From Blastococcus fimeti (GTDB taxonomy: Bacteria; Actinomycetota; Actinomycetes; Mycobacteriales; Geodermatophilaceae): 64,000 nt of DNA. A program made the translations under genes and the position numbers. Below, piece after piece: positions 1 to 7,798 of this stretch; position 1 is the first letter of the stretch, and each line of letters starts with the position of its first letter. The stretch lies in NCBI GenBank assembly GCA_900102115.1, contig FNAW01000003.1, forward strand, positions 496,001 to 560,000, in the 5' to 3' direction. A model generated the notes under the pieces. It searched no databases and was not told the DNA's origin. It saw only the letters and a list, made by a program, of their open reading frames with translations.

Positions 1-1299
1 CGGGTGCTCGGCCTCGACGTCAACGCCTCGGGCGCGACGTACCGGGTCGAGCGACTGGAGCGGGAGGAGCAGGAAGAGGGGTGTGACGAAACCCCGGCCG
101 AGAGTCCGGCCGGGGGCTGGCGGCGGCCGGAGTGGATGCCGGCGACGATGTCCGACCCGTCCCGGTACGGCATCCGGCTGTCGCTGGCCGACGTGAAGGG
201 CATCTCCGACGACGAGGTCGCCCGTGTCGTCACCGGGCAGCCCTACCGCTCGCTGACCGACTTCTGGTCCCGGGCGTCGGTGTCCCGTCCGGTGGTGGAG
301 CGGCTGGTGCTGGCCGGGGGGTTCGACTCCCTGTACGGCTTCGGCATGCGCGACCGCGAGTCGCGCCGTCCCGCGCACCGGCGTCGGCAGCTGACCCGCC
401 GCGACCTGCTGCTGCAGATCGGCGAGCTCGACCGGTGGAGCCGCAGCGGCGCGCGGGCGAGTTCCGCCGGGCAGCTGAGCCTCGACCTCCTGGGCCTGGA
501 GGAGGACGGCCCGGAGGACGACGCTGCGCAGGACGGGCTGTTCGGGCTCGACGAGGTGGCGGGACAGGACGAGCGCGCCGGCGGGCTCGGCGCGGGTCCC
601 GGCTGGGCCGAGGGCAGCGGACTGCCGGAGTTCACCGACGCCGAACTGGTGCGCGCCGAGCTCGAGGTGCTGGGCCTGGACGCCAGCCGGCACGTCGTCG
701 ACTTCTACAAGCCGTTCCTCGCCGCGCTCGGGGCGGTGCCGGCCGCCGACCTGCTCGGCTGCCGCAGCGGATCGGAGCTGCTGGTCGCCGGGGTGAAGGT
801 GGCCACGCAGACCCCGCCGATCCGGTCGGGACGCCGGGTGGTCTTCGTGACCCTGGACGACGGGACCGGCTGCACCGACTCCACCTTCTTCGAGGACGCC
901 CAGGGCCCCTACGCCGCGACGGTCTTCCACTCGTGGCTGCTGGTGATCCGTGGCGTGCTGCGCCGTACCGGAGCGCGCGGGGTCTCGCTGCGGGCGACGG
1001 GGGCGTGGGAGCTGCCGGCGCTGCACGAGGCCTGGGAGACCGGCGGGCTGGACGCGGTGCGCGAGCTGATGGCCGCCCCCGGGGAGTACACCGAGCAGGC
1101 GATCGCCGGGGCAGCGGCCTCGCACGGGCCTCGGCCGGTCGTGGTGCGCCCGGTGCTGGTGCACCCCACCGGCTTCCGGATGTCGCCCTACGCCGACATC
1201 AAGCCGGCCGGCGACGACGCCGGGACGGCGGCGCGCCGCGCGGCCGCGGGCCCGCCCCGCAAGCTGTGGCACTCCAGCCCGGGCAGCTCCGGGCACTGA
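1..1299 (+). CDS. dnaE2: Error-prone DNA polymerase DnaE2, C-terminal part
   Basis: Only the last 432 residues are present; the gene enters from the left edge. DnaE2 is a second, C-family polymerase alpha subunit that works with ImuA'/ImuB in damage-induced translesion synthesis. The visible part covers the helix-hairpin-helix region (SLADVKGISDDEV, about residues 60-72), an acidic linker, and an OB-fold near residues 255-330 (VKVATQTPPIRSGRRVVFVTLDDG). It ends in the conserved HPTGFRMSPYADIKP tail typical of DnaE2. The full replicative DnaE1 lies separately at 51.6 kb, which supports the DnaE2 call. Upstream partners, probably imuB, would be outside the window. Confidence 0.92.
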   Translation, partial: RVLGLDVNASGATYRVERLEREEQEEGCDETPAESPAGGWRRPEWMPATMSDPSRYGIRLSLADVKGISDDEVARVVTGQPYRSLTDFWSRASVSRPVVERLVLAGGFDSLYGFGMRDRESRRPAHRRRQLTRRDLLLQIGELDRWSRSGARASSAGQLSLDLLGLEEDGPEDDAAQDGLFGLDEVAGQDERAGGLGAGPGWAEGSGLPEFTDAELVRAELEVLGLDASRHVVDFYKPFLAALGAVPAADLLGCRSGSELLVAGVKVATQTPPIRSGRRVVFVTLDDGTGCTDSTFFEDAQGPYAATVFHSWLLVIRGVLRRTGARGVSLRATGAWELPALHEAWETGGLDAVRELMAAPGEYTEQAIAGAAASHGPRPVVVRPVLVHPTGFRMSPYADIKPAGDDAGTAARRAAAGPPRKLWHSSPGSSGH

Positions 1300-1304
1300 G
1301 CAGG

Positions 1305-1916
1305 ATGGGCGGCGTGACCCGGGATCTGCGCGTGTGCGTCGTCGGCGACTCCTACGTCGCGGGGGTCGGCGATCCCGAGCACCTCGGGTGGGCCGGCCGG
1401 CTCGCCCGGAGCAGCGCACGCGACGGCCTGCCGCTGACCAGCTACGTCCTCGGCGTGCGGCGGCAGACCACGGCCGAGGTCGCCGACCGCTGGGCGGCCG
1501 AGTGCCGGGTCCGCCTGGCCGGCGGCGGGTGGGAGCCGCGGGTCGTCGTCTCCACCGGCGTCAACGACACCACCGAGGAGGACGGCGCCCCGCGCCTCGC
1601 ACCCGGGGAGTCGGCCGCCGCGCTCACCGGGATGCTGACCGGCGCGGCGGCCGCCGGCTGGCCGGTCCTCGTGGTCGGTCCGCCGGCCACCGCCGACGCT
1701 GCCCAGAACGATCGGATCGCCGACCTCGACGACCTCTTCGCCCGCGTCTGCGCCGAGCACGACGTGCCCTACGTCCCGGTCGTCCCAGCCCTGGCCGCCG
1801 ACCCGACCTGGACGGCGGAGGTGGCCGCCGGCGACGGCGCCCATCCGGGAGCCGACGGCTACGCCGTGCTCGCCGGCCTCGTCCGCCCGCACTGGCAGCG
1901 CTGGCTCACCGGCTGA
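1305..1916 (+). CDS. SGNH/GDSL-family hydrolase
   Basis: A 203-residue esterase or lipase of the SGNH fold. Seen: block I VGDSYVAG with nucleophile Ser16, block III TGVND with Asn87, and block V DGAHPG with the catalytic Asp177/His180 pair. No signal peptide is visible, so it is probably cytoplasmic. It begins five bases after dnaE2. The start could be ATG at 1305 or GTG at 1314; neither has a strong ribosome site and I use the first. The physiological ester substrate cannot be read from the sequence. Fold confidence is high, substrate unknown. Confidence 0.85.
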   Translation: MGGVTRDLRVCVVGDSYVAGVGDPEHLGWAGRLARSSARDGLPLTSYVLGVRRQTTAEVADRWAAECRVRLAGGGWEPRVVVSTGVNDTTEEDGAPRLAPGESAAALTGMLTGAAAAGWPVLVVGPPATADAAQNDRIADLDDLFARVCAEHDVPYVPVVPALAADPTWTAEVAAGDGAHPGADGYAVLAGLVRPHWQRWLTG

Positions 1917-1941
1917 CGACAGCGACGGGGGACCGGCGCGC

Positions 1942-2355
1942 TCACCGGAGCGAGGGCAGGTGGACCAGACCCGCGTCGGTCTCCCGGAACCCGCAGGCGC
2001 CGAGGTAGAAGGGGCGCAGCTCCGGCCGGTAGTCGACGTGCAGCCACTCGCAGCCCGCGGCCCTCGCCCCCTCGGCCGCGGCCCGCACGACCCTCGCGCC
2101 GATGCCCTCCCGCTGGCGGTCGCCCCGGGTCTTCGTGTCGATCAGGAAGGCGTGGTCGCCGCCGTCCCACGCGACGTTCACGAAACCGACGAGGACGCCG
2201 CCCGCCCGGGCCGTCACCCACCCGAGGCTGTGCGGGCGGATCCGGTCCCACCAGCCCGGCACCGGCGTCCCGCCGTGCGAGGCGACGAGCTCCACCATCT
2301 CGTCGTCGGACACCGGCCCGCGCCAGGCGACCACGACCGCCGGGACATCCCGCAT
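1942..2355 (-). CDS. GNAT-family N-acetyltransferase
   Basis: A 137-residue acetyl-CoA-dependent acyltransferase. Seen: a GNAT core with the acetyl-CoA loop around DRQREGIGARVV, followed by EWLHVDYRPELRPFYLGACGF, the usual beta4-alpha4 segment. The reading frame stays open upstream to 2469. I chose ATG at 2355 because the homologous part begins there and a -10 element (TACGGT on this strand) sits seven bases before it, implying a leaderless mRNA. It is convergent with the SGNH hydrolase. The acetyl acceptor is unknown. Confidence 0.82.
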   Translation of the reverse strand: MRDVPAVVVAWRGPVSDDEMVELVASHGGTPVPGWWDRIRPHSLGWVTARAGGVLVGFVNVAWDGGDHAFLIDTKTRGDRQREGIGARVVRAAAEGARAAGCEWLHVDYRPELRPFYLGACGFRETDAGLVHLPSLR

Positions 2356-2362
2356 GCCGGGC

Positions 2363-2368
2363 ACCGTA
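2363..2368 (-). promoter_or_regulatory. -10 element, leaderless promoter of the GNAT gene
   Basis: TACGGT on the minus strand fits the actinobacterial TANNNT -10 consensus and lies seven bases before ATG at 2355, so transcription would start at or next to the start codon. No clear -35 box is visible. Confidence 0.5.
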
Positions 2369-2403
2369 GGTGGACCCGCGCCGCGACGCCCGTGGTTTCC
2401 GCC

Positions 2404-2431
2404 GGCCGATGAGTTCCGGCCGATGAGTTCC
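2404..2431 (+). repeat. 14-bp tandem direct repeat
   Basis: GGCCGATGAGTTCC occurs twice head to tail, with no spacer, in the gap between the divergent GNAT gene and the VOC gene. It could be an operator or a simple duplication. Confidence 0.7.
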
Positions 2432-2489
2432 CCGACCCGGCGGCGTCCTACCTCCGACAGCGACCGCACGGCCAGAGAGGACCTCCACC

Positions 2490-2978
2490 ATGCCCCAGCA
2501 GATCCCGTGCCTGTGGTTCGACGGCCAGGCCGAGGAGGCCGCGACGCTCTACACCTCGCTCTTCCCGAACTCGAGCATCGGCGACGTCACCCGCTACGGG
2601 CCCGGTATGCCCCCGCCGATGAAGGAGGGGGATGTCATGACCCTGAACTTCACCCTCGACGGCCAGGAGTACACCGGGCTCAACGGTGGCCCGCAGTTCC
2701 CGTTCACCGAGGCCGTCTCCTTCCAGATCATGTGCGCCGACCAGGAGGAGGCCGACCACTACTGGTACGGCCTGCTCGAGGGCGGCGGCGAGGAGAGCCA
2801 GTGCGGCTGGCTCAAGGACCGGTTCGGGGTCTCCTGGCAGGTGACCCCCGTCCAGCTCACCGCGCTGCTCAGCGACCCCGACCCGGGTCGGGCCCAGCGC
2901 GCGACCCAGGCGATGCTCCAGATGCGCCGCATCGACATCGCCGAGATCGAGCGGGCCGCGGACAGCACCGACGCCTGA
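2490..2978 (+). CDS. VOC-family (PhnB-like) protein
   Basis: A 162-residue protein of the glyoxalase/vicinal-oxygen-chelate fold, in the PhnB / 3-demethylubiquinone methyltransferase-like branch. Seen: the N-terminal IPCLWFDGQAEEAATLYTSLF strand-helix pattern and the later FGVSWQVTP strand of that subfamily. No transmembrane or signal sequence. ATG at 2490 follows a purine-rich AGAGAGGA stretch. Members often lack known enzymatic activity; reactions in other VOC proteins include lyase, dioxygenase and resistance functions. No function is assigned here beyond the fold. Confidence 0.85.
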   Translation: MPQQIPCLWFDGQAEEAATLYTSLFPNSSIGDVTRYGPGMPPPMKEGDVMTLNFTLDGQEYTGLNGGPQFPFTEAVSFQIMCADQEEADHYWYGLLEGGGEESQCGWLKDRFGVSWQVTPVQLTALLSDPDPGRAQRATQAMLQMRRIDIAEIERAADSTDA

Positions 2979-3045
2979 CCCGTCGACGCCCGACCCGCGC
3001 GCGGCGCCCACCGGCGGGGAAGCGGTGGGCGCCGTCGCGCGCCAC

Positions 3046-3051
3046 TAGGCT
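3046..3051 (+). promoter_or_regulatory. -10 element, leaderless promoter of the methyltransferase gene
   Basis: TAGGCT matches TANNNT and lies six bases before GTG at 3058. There is no ribosome-binding site, so a leaderless transcript is the simplest reading. Confidence 0.55.
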
Positions 3052-3057
3052 CCGACT

Positions 3058-3813
3058 GTGCCGACCCCGTCCGCTTCCTCGCCCGCCGAGCAGCTTCCCC
3101 CGCGGAGCGCTGCCGTCTGGGCGGCACTGGATCCGGTCACCGGCGCCGGCACCCCGCTGCGGGTGCTCGACGTCGGCGGCGGCAGCGGCATGTTCGCCGT
3201 CCCGCTCGCCCGGCTCGGCCACTCGGTCACCGTCGTCGACCCCAGCGCCGATGCGCTGGCCACCCTCGCGCGGCGCGCCTCGACGGCCGGCGTCGGCGAC
3301 CGCGTCCGCGGGATGCAGGGCGACGGCGACCAGCTCGGTGAGGTGCTGGCCGCATCGACCCCGGACGGCGGCGGCTACGACCTGGCCCTCTGCCACTCCG
3401 TGCTCGAGGTCGTCGACGACCCCGCCCACACCCTCCGGGAGATCGCCGGTGCGCTGCGCCCCGGCGGCCAGGTGAGCGTCGCCGCGGCGAACCGCGCCGG
3501 CGCCGTCCTCGCCCGCGCCGTCGCCGGGCACCCGGTCGAGGCGCTGGCCCTGCTGGAGGACCGCGATCCGGCGGTCGGCCGCACCCGGCCCGCCGCCCGG
3601 CGCCGGTTCACCCCCGCCGACCTCCTCGCGCTCGTCGAGGGAGCCGGCCTGCGCCCCGGTCCCTGGCGCGGCGTCTCGGTCGTCGCGGACCTGCTCGACG
3701 CCGCCTCGGGAGCCGACCCCGACGCGGTCCGCGCCCTCGAGCTCGCCCTGGCCGGGACCTCGCCCTACCGCGAGGTGGCCACCGGCCTGCACGTCCTCGC
3801 CGACCGCCCCTGA
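3058..3813 (+). CDS. SAM-dependent class I methyltransferase
   Basis: A 251-residue Rossmann-fold methyltransferase. Seen: motif I LDVGGGSG at residues 37-44, the acidic end of strand 2 (VTVVDPSADAL), and YDLALCHSVLEVVDD followed by IAGALRPGG, the post-motif segment of the Methyltransf_11/25 type. The substrate is unknown. The start is GTG at 3058, preceded closely by a -10 box, so the message is likely leaderless. Its stop overlaps the next ATG by one base (TGATG), so it is probably co-translated with the phosphodiesterase downstream. Confidence 0.85.
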   Translation: MPTPSASSPAEQLPPRSAAVWAALDPVTGAGTPLRVLDVGGGSGMFAVPLARLGHSVTVVDPSADALATLARRASTAGVGDRVRGMQGDGDQLGEVLAASTPDGGGYDLALCHSVLEVVDDPAHTLREIAGALRPGGQVSVAAANRAGAVLARAVAGHPVEALALLEDRDPAVGRTRPAARRRFTPADLLALVEGAGLRPGPWRGVSVVADLLDAASGADPDAVRALELALAGTSPYREVATGLHVLADRP

Positions 3814-4994
3814 TGCCGGCCCCGACGTCGCTGCCTGCCGACCTGCGCCGGCCGGCCTACGGCACCGCGACCCTGGCCGACGTCCTGCCGGGCGCCGCGG
3901 CGGCGCTCGGCGTCCCGCTGGACCGCGGCGACGTCCCCGCCGACCCGCTGGGCCTCACCACCGCCCTCGCCGGGGCGCGGCGGGTGGCCGTGCTGCTCGT
4001 CGACGGCCTCGGTGCCGACCTCGTCCGGCGGCACGCCGACCTCGCGCCGACCCTCGCCGGCATGGCCGCCCCGGCCGGCGACCTCTCCGCACCGTGCCCG
4101 AGCACCACCCCGGTCAGCCTCACCACCCTGGGCACCGGCCTCCCGCCCGGCAGCCACGGCGTCCTGGGCTTCGTCACGGATGTGCCGGGGGAGGACCGGG
4201 CCCTCAACCACACCCAGTGGCGCGACGACCCCGACCCCGACACCTGGGCGCCCCAGCCGACCGTCTTCGGGCGGGCCGCGGCGGCCGGCGTCCCCGCGAC
4301 CGTCGTCGCCCCCTACGCCTACACCGGCAGCGGGCTGAGCCGGGCGGCCTACCGCGGCGCCACCTACACCGGCACCGTCGGCGCCGGTGACCTGGCCGCC
4401 CTGGTCCTGCGCGCGCTCCGGGCCACGCCGCGCGCCCTCGTCTACGGCTACTTCGCCGACCTCGACCTCACCGGGCACGTCCGCGGCGTCGACTCCGACA
4501 GCTGGCGGGCCCAGCTCCAGCTGGTCGACCGCATGGTCGAGCACGTCGTGGCCGGCCTCCCCGGCGACGCCGCCCTCCTGGTCACCGCCGACCACGGCAT
4601 GCTCGACGTCCCGGCGGCCACCCGGCTCGACCTCGACGCCGTCCCCGAGCTCGACGACGGCGTCCGGCTGCTGGCCGGCGAACCACGGGCGCGGTACGTG
4701 CACGCCGTCCCCGGCGCGGCCTCCGACGTGCTCGACCGGTGGCAGGAGGTGCTGGGGGAGCGGGCCTGGGTCGTCTCGCGCGAGGAGGCCGTCGCCAGCG
4801 GAATCTTCGGCCCGGTCGACCCCGGCGTGGCCGCCCGCATCGGCGACGTCGTCGCGCTCGCCCGCGGCACCTGGGCGCTCACCGCCTCCGGGCGCGAACC
4901 GGGGCCCAGCCGGCTGACCGCCTTCCACGGCTCGCTCACCGCGACCGAGCTGGCCATCCCGCTGCTCCTCGCCCCCGGCGCCTCACTGACCTGA
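3813..4994 (+). CDS. Alkaline phosphatase superfamily protein (nucleotide pyrophosphatase/phosphodiesterase type)
   Basis: A 393-residue metal-dependent phosphohydrolase. Seen: first metal site VDGLG (Asp64), nucleophile region PCPSTTPVS (Thr98 or Thr99), second metal cluster YFADLDLTGH, then TADHGM and the final FHGSLT histidine. This order of motifs matches the type I phosphodiesterase/nucleotide pyrophosphatase family. No signal peptide is evident, so it is probably cytoplasmic, unlike many secreted relatives. It is coupled to the preceding methyltransferase by a one-base overlap, and its end overlaps the convergent AraC gene by 12 bases. Substrate unknown. Confidence 0.87.
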   Translation: MPAPTSLPADLRRPAYGTATLADVLPGAAAALGVPLDRGDVPADPLGLTTALAGARRVAVLLVDGLGADLVRRHADLAPTLAGMAAPAGDLSAPCPSTTPVSLTTLGTGLPPGSHGVLGFVTDVPGEDRALNHTQWRDDPDPDTWAPQPTVFGRAAAAGVPATVVAPYAYTGSGLSRAAYRGATYTGTVGAGDLAALVLRALRATPRALVYGYFADLDLTGHVRGVDSDSWRAQLQLVDRMVEHVVAGLPGDAALLVTADHGMLDVPAATRLDLDAVPELDDGVRLLAGEPRARYVHAVPGAASDVLDRWQEVLGERAWVVSREEAVASGIFGPVDPGVAARIGDVVALARGTWALTASGREPGPSRLTAFHGSLTATELAIPLLLAPGASLT

Positions 4995-5963
4995 GCCCGG
5001 GGGCCCGGCCGTGCGCCGGGCCGCCGCCTGCTGCCACTCCCGCGGCGGGACGCCGTAGGCCTGCCGGAACCGGCGGGCGAAGTGGCTCGGGTCGGCGAAC
5101 CCGCAGCGCCGGGCCACGGCGGCGACGGAGCGGTGCCGCCCGGCCGGGGAGCCGAGCTCGGCGCGCGCGACCTCGAGCCGCTCGGCGATCAGCCACTGCT
5201 CCAGGTGCAGCCCCGCTCGGGAGAACTCCGAGTACAGCCGGCGCAGCGAGATGTTGTGCGCGGCCGCGAGCCGCTGCGGCCCCAGATCCGGCTCGGTCAG
5301 GTGCGCCCGGGCGTAGGCCAGCAGCCGGGTCAGCAGCGTCTCCTCCCGGACGGCGCGCGCGTACCGGTCGTCCCCGGCCGCCGAGACGAGCAGGGCACGC
5401 ACCAGCTCGACCGTCGCCGCGCCGAGCGACGCCGCTCCCGGGTCCGCCGAGAGCGGCTCCGCGGCCGCCGCCAGCCGCACCAGGTGGTCGCGCACCAGGT
5501 CGTGCACCGGGCTGCCGCGTAGCCGCGGAGCAGCCCGGCGCACCACGTCCGGCGGCAGTCCGAGCAGGTCGTAGGGGATCTGGAAGGCCCGCGAGCCACC
5601 GGTCTCCTCCCACGAGAACTCGTAGGGCGCCGTCAGGTCGCTGAGCATCAGCTGCCGCGTCGGCACCAGGGACTGCACCCCGAACTGGCCGAACCGGCCG
5701 ACGCCGCCGGCCTGCACCGCCAGGGCGATCAGGGGCGGGCTCTCCAGGCGCAGGTGCCGCGGCGTGCGCACCAGCCGGAAGCCCGACGCGTCGGTGGTGA
5801 AGAGGTTCGCCGCGCCGAAGTGCCACAGGTGCATGCGCGAGTGGACCCGCTCGTCCGGCCCCAGGTGCTCGATCCGGCACGGGACCGACGCCTGGTCGAA
5901 GGCCGCCCGGAACGCAGCCACCCGGTCCTCGGGCGCGACGACGGCGGTGTCGAGCAGCTGCAT
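4983..5963 (-). CDS. AraC-family transcriptional regulator
   Basis: A 326-residue regulator. Residues about 1-200 form an AraC-binding-like sensor domain. Residues about 225-315 carry the two helix-turn-helix motifs (RLAAAHNISLRRLYSEF and VAAVARRCGFADPSHFARRF, ending in PREW). The start is ATG at 5963 behind a good GGAGGAGCC ribosome site; the frame runs open upstream but with non-coding character. It is divergent from an alpha/beta hydrolase gene across 174 bp that contain a 21-bp-spaced direct repeat, the classic arrangement for an AraC operator, so it probably controls that hydrolase. The inducer is unknown. Confidence 0.9.
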   Translation of the reverse strand: MQLLDTAVVAPEDRVAAFRAAFDQASVPCRIEHLGPDERVHSRMHLWHFGAANLFTTDASGFRLVRTPRHLRLESPPLIALAVQAGGVGRFGQFGVQSLVPTRQLMLSDLTAPYEFSWEETGGSRAFQIPYDLLGLPPDVVRRAAPRLRGSPVHDLVRDHLVRLAAAAEPLSADPGAASLGAATVELVRALLVSAAGDDRYARAVREETLLTRLLAYARAHLTEPDLGPQRLAAAHNISLRRLYSEFSRAGLHLEQWLIAERLEVARAELGSPAGRHRSVAAVARRCGFADPSHFARRFRQAYGVPPREWQQAAARRTAGPPGSGQ

Positions 5964-6065
5964 CGGCTCCTCCAGGCGGAGCGGGACGTGCGACGGCCCC
6001 CCGCGGGCGCGACCAGCGTGGCAGAGCCCCGGTCCCGGGGGAACCGCCGCCGCCCCGAGCGAGGC

Positions 6066-6098
6066 GTGCAGGCAGGGACGGCAGTCGTGCACGCAGGG
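6066..6098 (+). promoter_or_regulatory. Putative AraC-type operator (direct repeat, 21-bp period)
   Basis: GTGCAGGCAGGG at 6066-6077 is repeated as GTGCACGCAGGG at 6087-6098, one mismatch in 12, starting exactly 21 bp later. It lies between the divergent AraC regulator and the hydrolase, 40-70 bp before the hydrolase start, where an activator would bind next to the -35 region. Confidence 0.5.
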
Positions 6099-6137
6099 CC
6101 GATCACCCATGGGTGCGCGGTGCCACGCTCCCGGGCC

Positions 6138-7007
6138 ATGACAGAGATCCCCGCGCCCCGTCCGTACGTCCACGGCCCCGCCGAGGGGGCCCCCGACACG
6201 ATCGTGCTCGTGCACGGTTTCTGGGTGACGCCCCGGAGCTGGGAGCACTGGAAGGCCCGCTACGAGGCCGTGGGCTACCGCGTCCTGGCCCCCGCCTACC
6301 CGGGCTTCGAGGTGGAGGTCGAGGCGCTCAACGCCGACCCCACCGTGATCGCCGACCTGACGCTGCCGCAGGTCATGGCGCACCTGGAGTCCGTCGTCGG
6401 CGCCCTGGAGAAGCCGCCCATCCTGATCGGTCACTCGGCCGGCGGCACGCTCGTGCAGCTGCTGCTCGACCGCGGGTACGGCGCGGTCGGCGTGGTGCTG
6501 AACTCGGCTCCGACCGAAGGGGTGCGCGTGCACCCGCTGTCGCAGCTGCGGTCGACGTTCACCGCGTTCAAGAACCCGGCCAATCGGCACCGCGCCGTCC
6601 CGCTGACCTACGAGCAGTGGCACTACGCCTTCACGAACACCTTCGACGAGGCGGAGTCGCGCGCGCTCTACGAGCGGTACGCCATCCCGGCGTCCGGCCG
6701 CATCCTCTGGAGCACGGTGCTCGCGGACTTCATGCCCGGGCCGCAGGACGCCGCGGTCGACTACCGGAACGCGCAGCGCCCGCCACTGCTGTTCATCTCC
6801 GGCGGGGAGGACCACATCATGCCGCCGAGCGTGCAGCGCTCGAACGTGAAGCACTACGACGCCGCGCTGCTCACCGAGCACGAGGAGTACCCCGGCTACG
6901 CGCACCTGCTCCCCGCGCAGGAGGGCTGGGAGGCGATCGCCGACCACGCGCTGGCCTGGGCGCAGCGCCACGCGGTCGCCTCGCGTCAGGCGGCCGGGCG
7001 GCAGTGA
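6138..7007 (+). CDS. Alpha/beta hydrolase
   Basis: A 289-residue serine hydrolase. Seen: oxyanion-region VLVHGFWV (His26-Gly27), nucleophile elbow GHSAGG with Ser100, the acid loop FISGGEDHIMP and the late histidine in PGYAHLLP. No secretion signal. ATG at 6138 sits 174 bp from the divergent AraC gene, whose likely operator lies in between, so expression is probably inducible. Its TGA overlaps the GTG of the MBL-fold gene by four bases (GTGA), so the two hydrolases are probably made together and may act in one degradative pathway. Substrate unknown. Confidence 0.88.
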   Translation: MTEIPAPRPYVHGPAEGAPDTIVLVHGFWVTPRSWEHWKARYEAVGYRVLAPAYPGFEVEVEALNADPTVIADLTLPQVMAHLESVVGALEKPPILIGHSAGGTLVQLLLDRGYGAVGVVLNSAPTEGVRVHPLSQLRSTFTAFKNPANRHRAVPLTYEQWHYAFTNTFDEAESRALYERYAIPASGRILWSTVLADFMPGPQDAAVDYRNAQRPPLLFISGGEDHIMPPSVQRSNVKHYDAALLTEHEEYPGYAHLLPAQEGWEAIADHALAWAQRHAVASRQAAGRQ

Positions 7008-7798
7008 AGGGGGTCCGGCTCACCCACATCGGCGGGCCGACCGTCCTGGTCGAGACCGGTGGCTGGCGGCTGCTGGTCGACCCGACCTTCGACGCCCCCG
7101 GCCGGAGGTACGCCTTCGGCTGGGGGACGTCGTCGCGCAAGGTCGCCGGCCCGGCGCTGGCGGCCGACGCCGTCCTCCCCGTCGACGTCGTGCTGCTCAG
7201 CCACGACCACCACGCCGACAACCTGGACGACGCCGGGCGCGCGCTGCTGCCGTCGGTGGGCACCGTGCTGACCACCCGGGCCGGCGCGGCCCGGCTGGGC
7301 GGCGGCGCCCGCGGCCTGCGCGCCTGGGAGATCACCGAGCTGGCCGCGCCCGGCCGGCCGACGATCCGGGTGACCGCCACCCCCGCCCGGCACGGTCCGC
7401 CGCTGAGCCGCCCGGTCGCGGGGCAGGTCGTGGGCTTCGCGCTCGAGTGGGCCGGCCAGGACGACGGCGCGCTGTGGATCTCCGGGGACACCGTGCTGTT
7501 CGGCGGCGTCCGTGCCGTCGTCGACCGGCTGCGGATCGACACCGCGCTACTGCACCTCGGCGGCGTCCGCTTCCCGGTCACCGGGCCGCTGCGCTGGTCG
7601 ATGACCGCCCGCCAGGCGGTCGAGCTGGTCCGCGGGAGCGGGGTGCGGACGGTGGTCCCGGTGCACTACGAGGGCTGGACGCACTTCCGGCAGGGCCGGG
7701 ACGCCGTCGAACGCGTGCTGGCGGCGGCGCCGGCCGAGGTGCGGGCGAGGTTCCGCTGGCTGCCCCTGGGGAGGCCGGTCGAGCTCGTCAGCGGGTGA
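7004..7798 (+). CDS. MBL-fold metallo-hydrolase (UlaG-like)
   Basis: A 264-residue metallo-beta-lactamase-fold protein. Seen: DPTFD after strand 2, the metal motif LLSHDHHADN with His67, His69 and His70, PARHGPP, the WISGDTV segment, and VPVHYEGW near the C-terminus. This pattern resembles the UlaG (L-ascorbate-6-phosphate lactonase) branch; the ligand Asp is displaced by one residue from the textbook HxHxDH. GTG at 7004 gives a four-base overlap with the upstream hydrolase. Its end overlaps the convergent ferredoxin-like gene by 11 bases, with no room for a terminator. Confidence 0.83.
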   Translation: MKGVRLTHIGGPTVLVETGGWRLLVDPTFDAPGRRYAFGWGTSSRKVAGPALAADAVLPVDVVLLSHDHHADNLDDAGRALLPSVGTVLTTRAGAARLGGGARGLRAWEITELAAPGRPTIRVTATPARHGPPLSRPVAGQVVGFALEWAGQDDGALWISGDTVLFGGVRAVVDRLRIDTALLHLGGVRFPVTGPLRWSMTARQAVELVRGSGVRTVVPVHYEGWTHFRQGRDAVERVLAAAPAEVRARFRWLPLGRPVELVSG

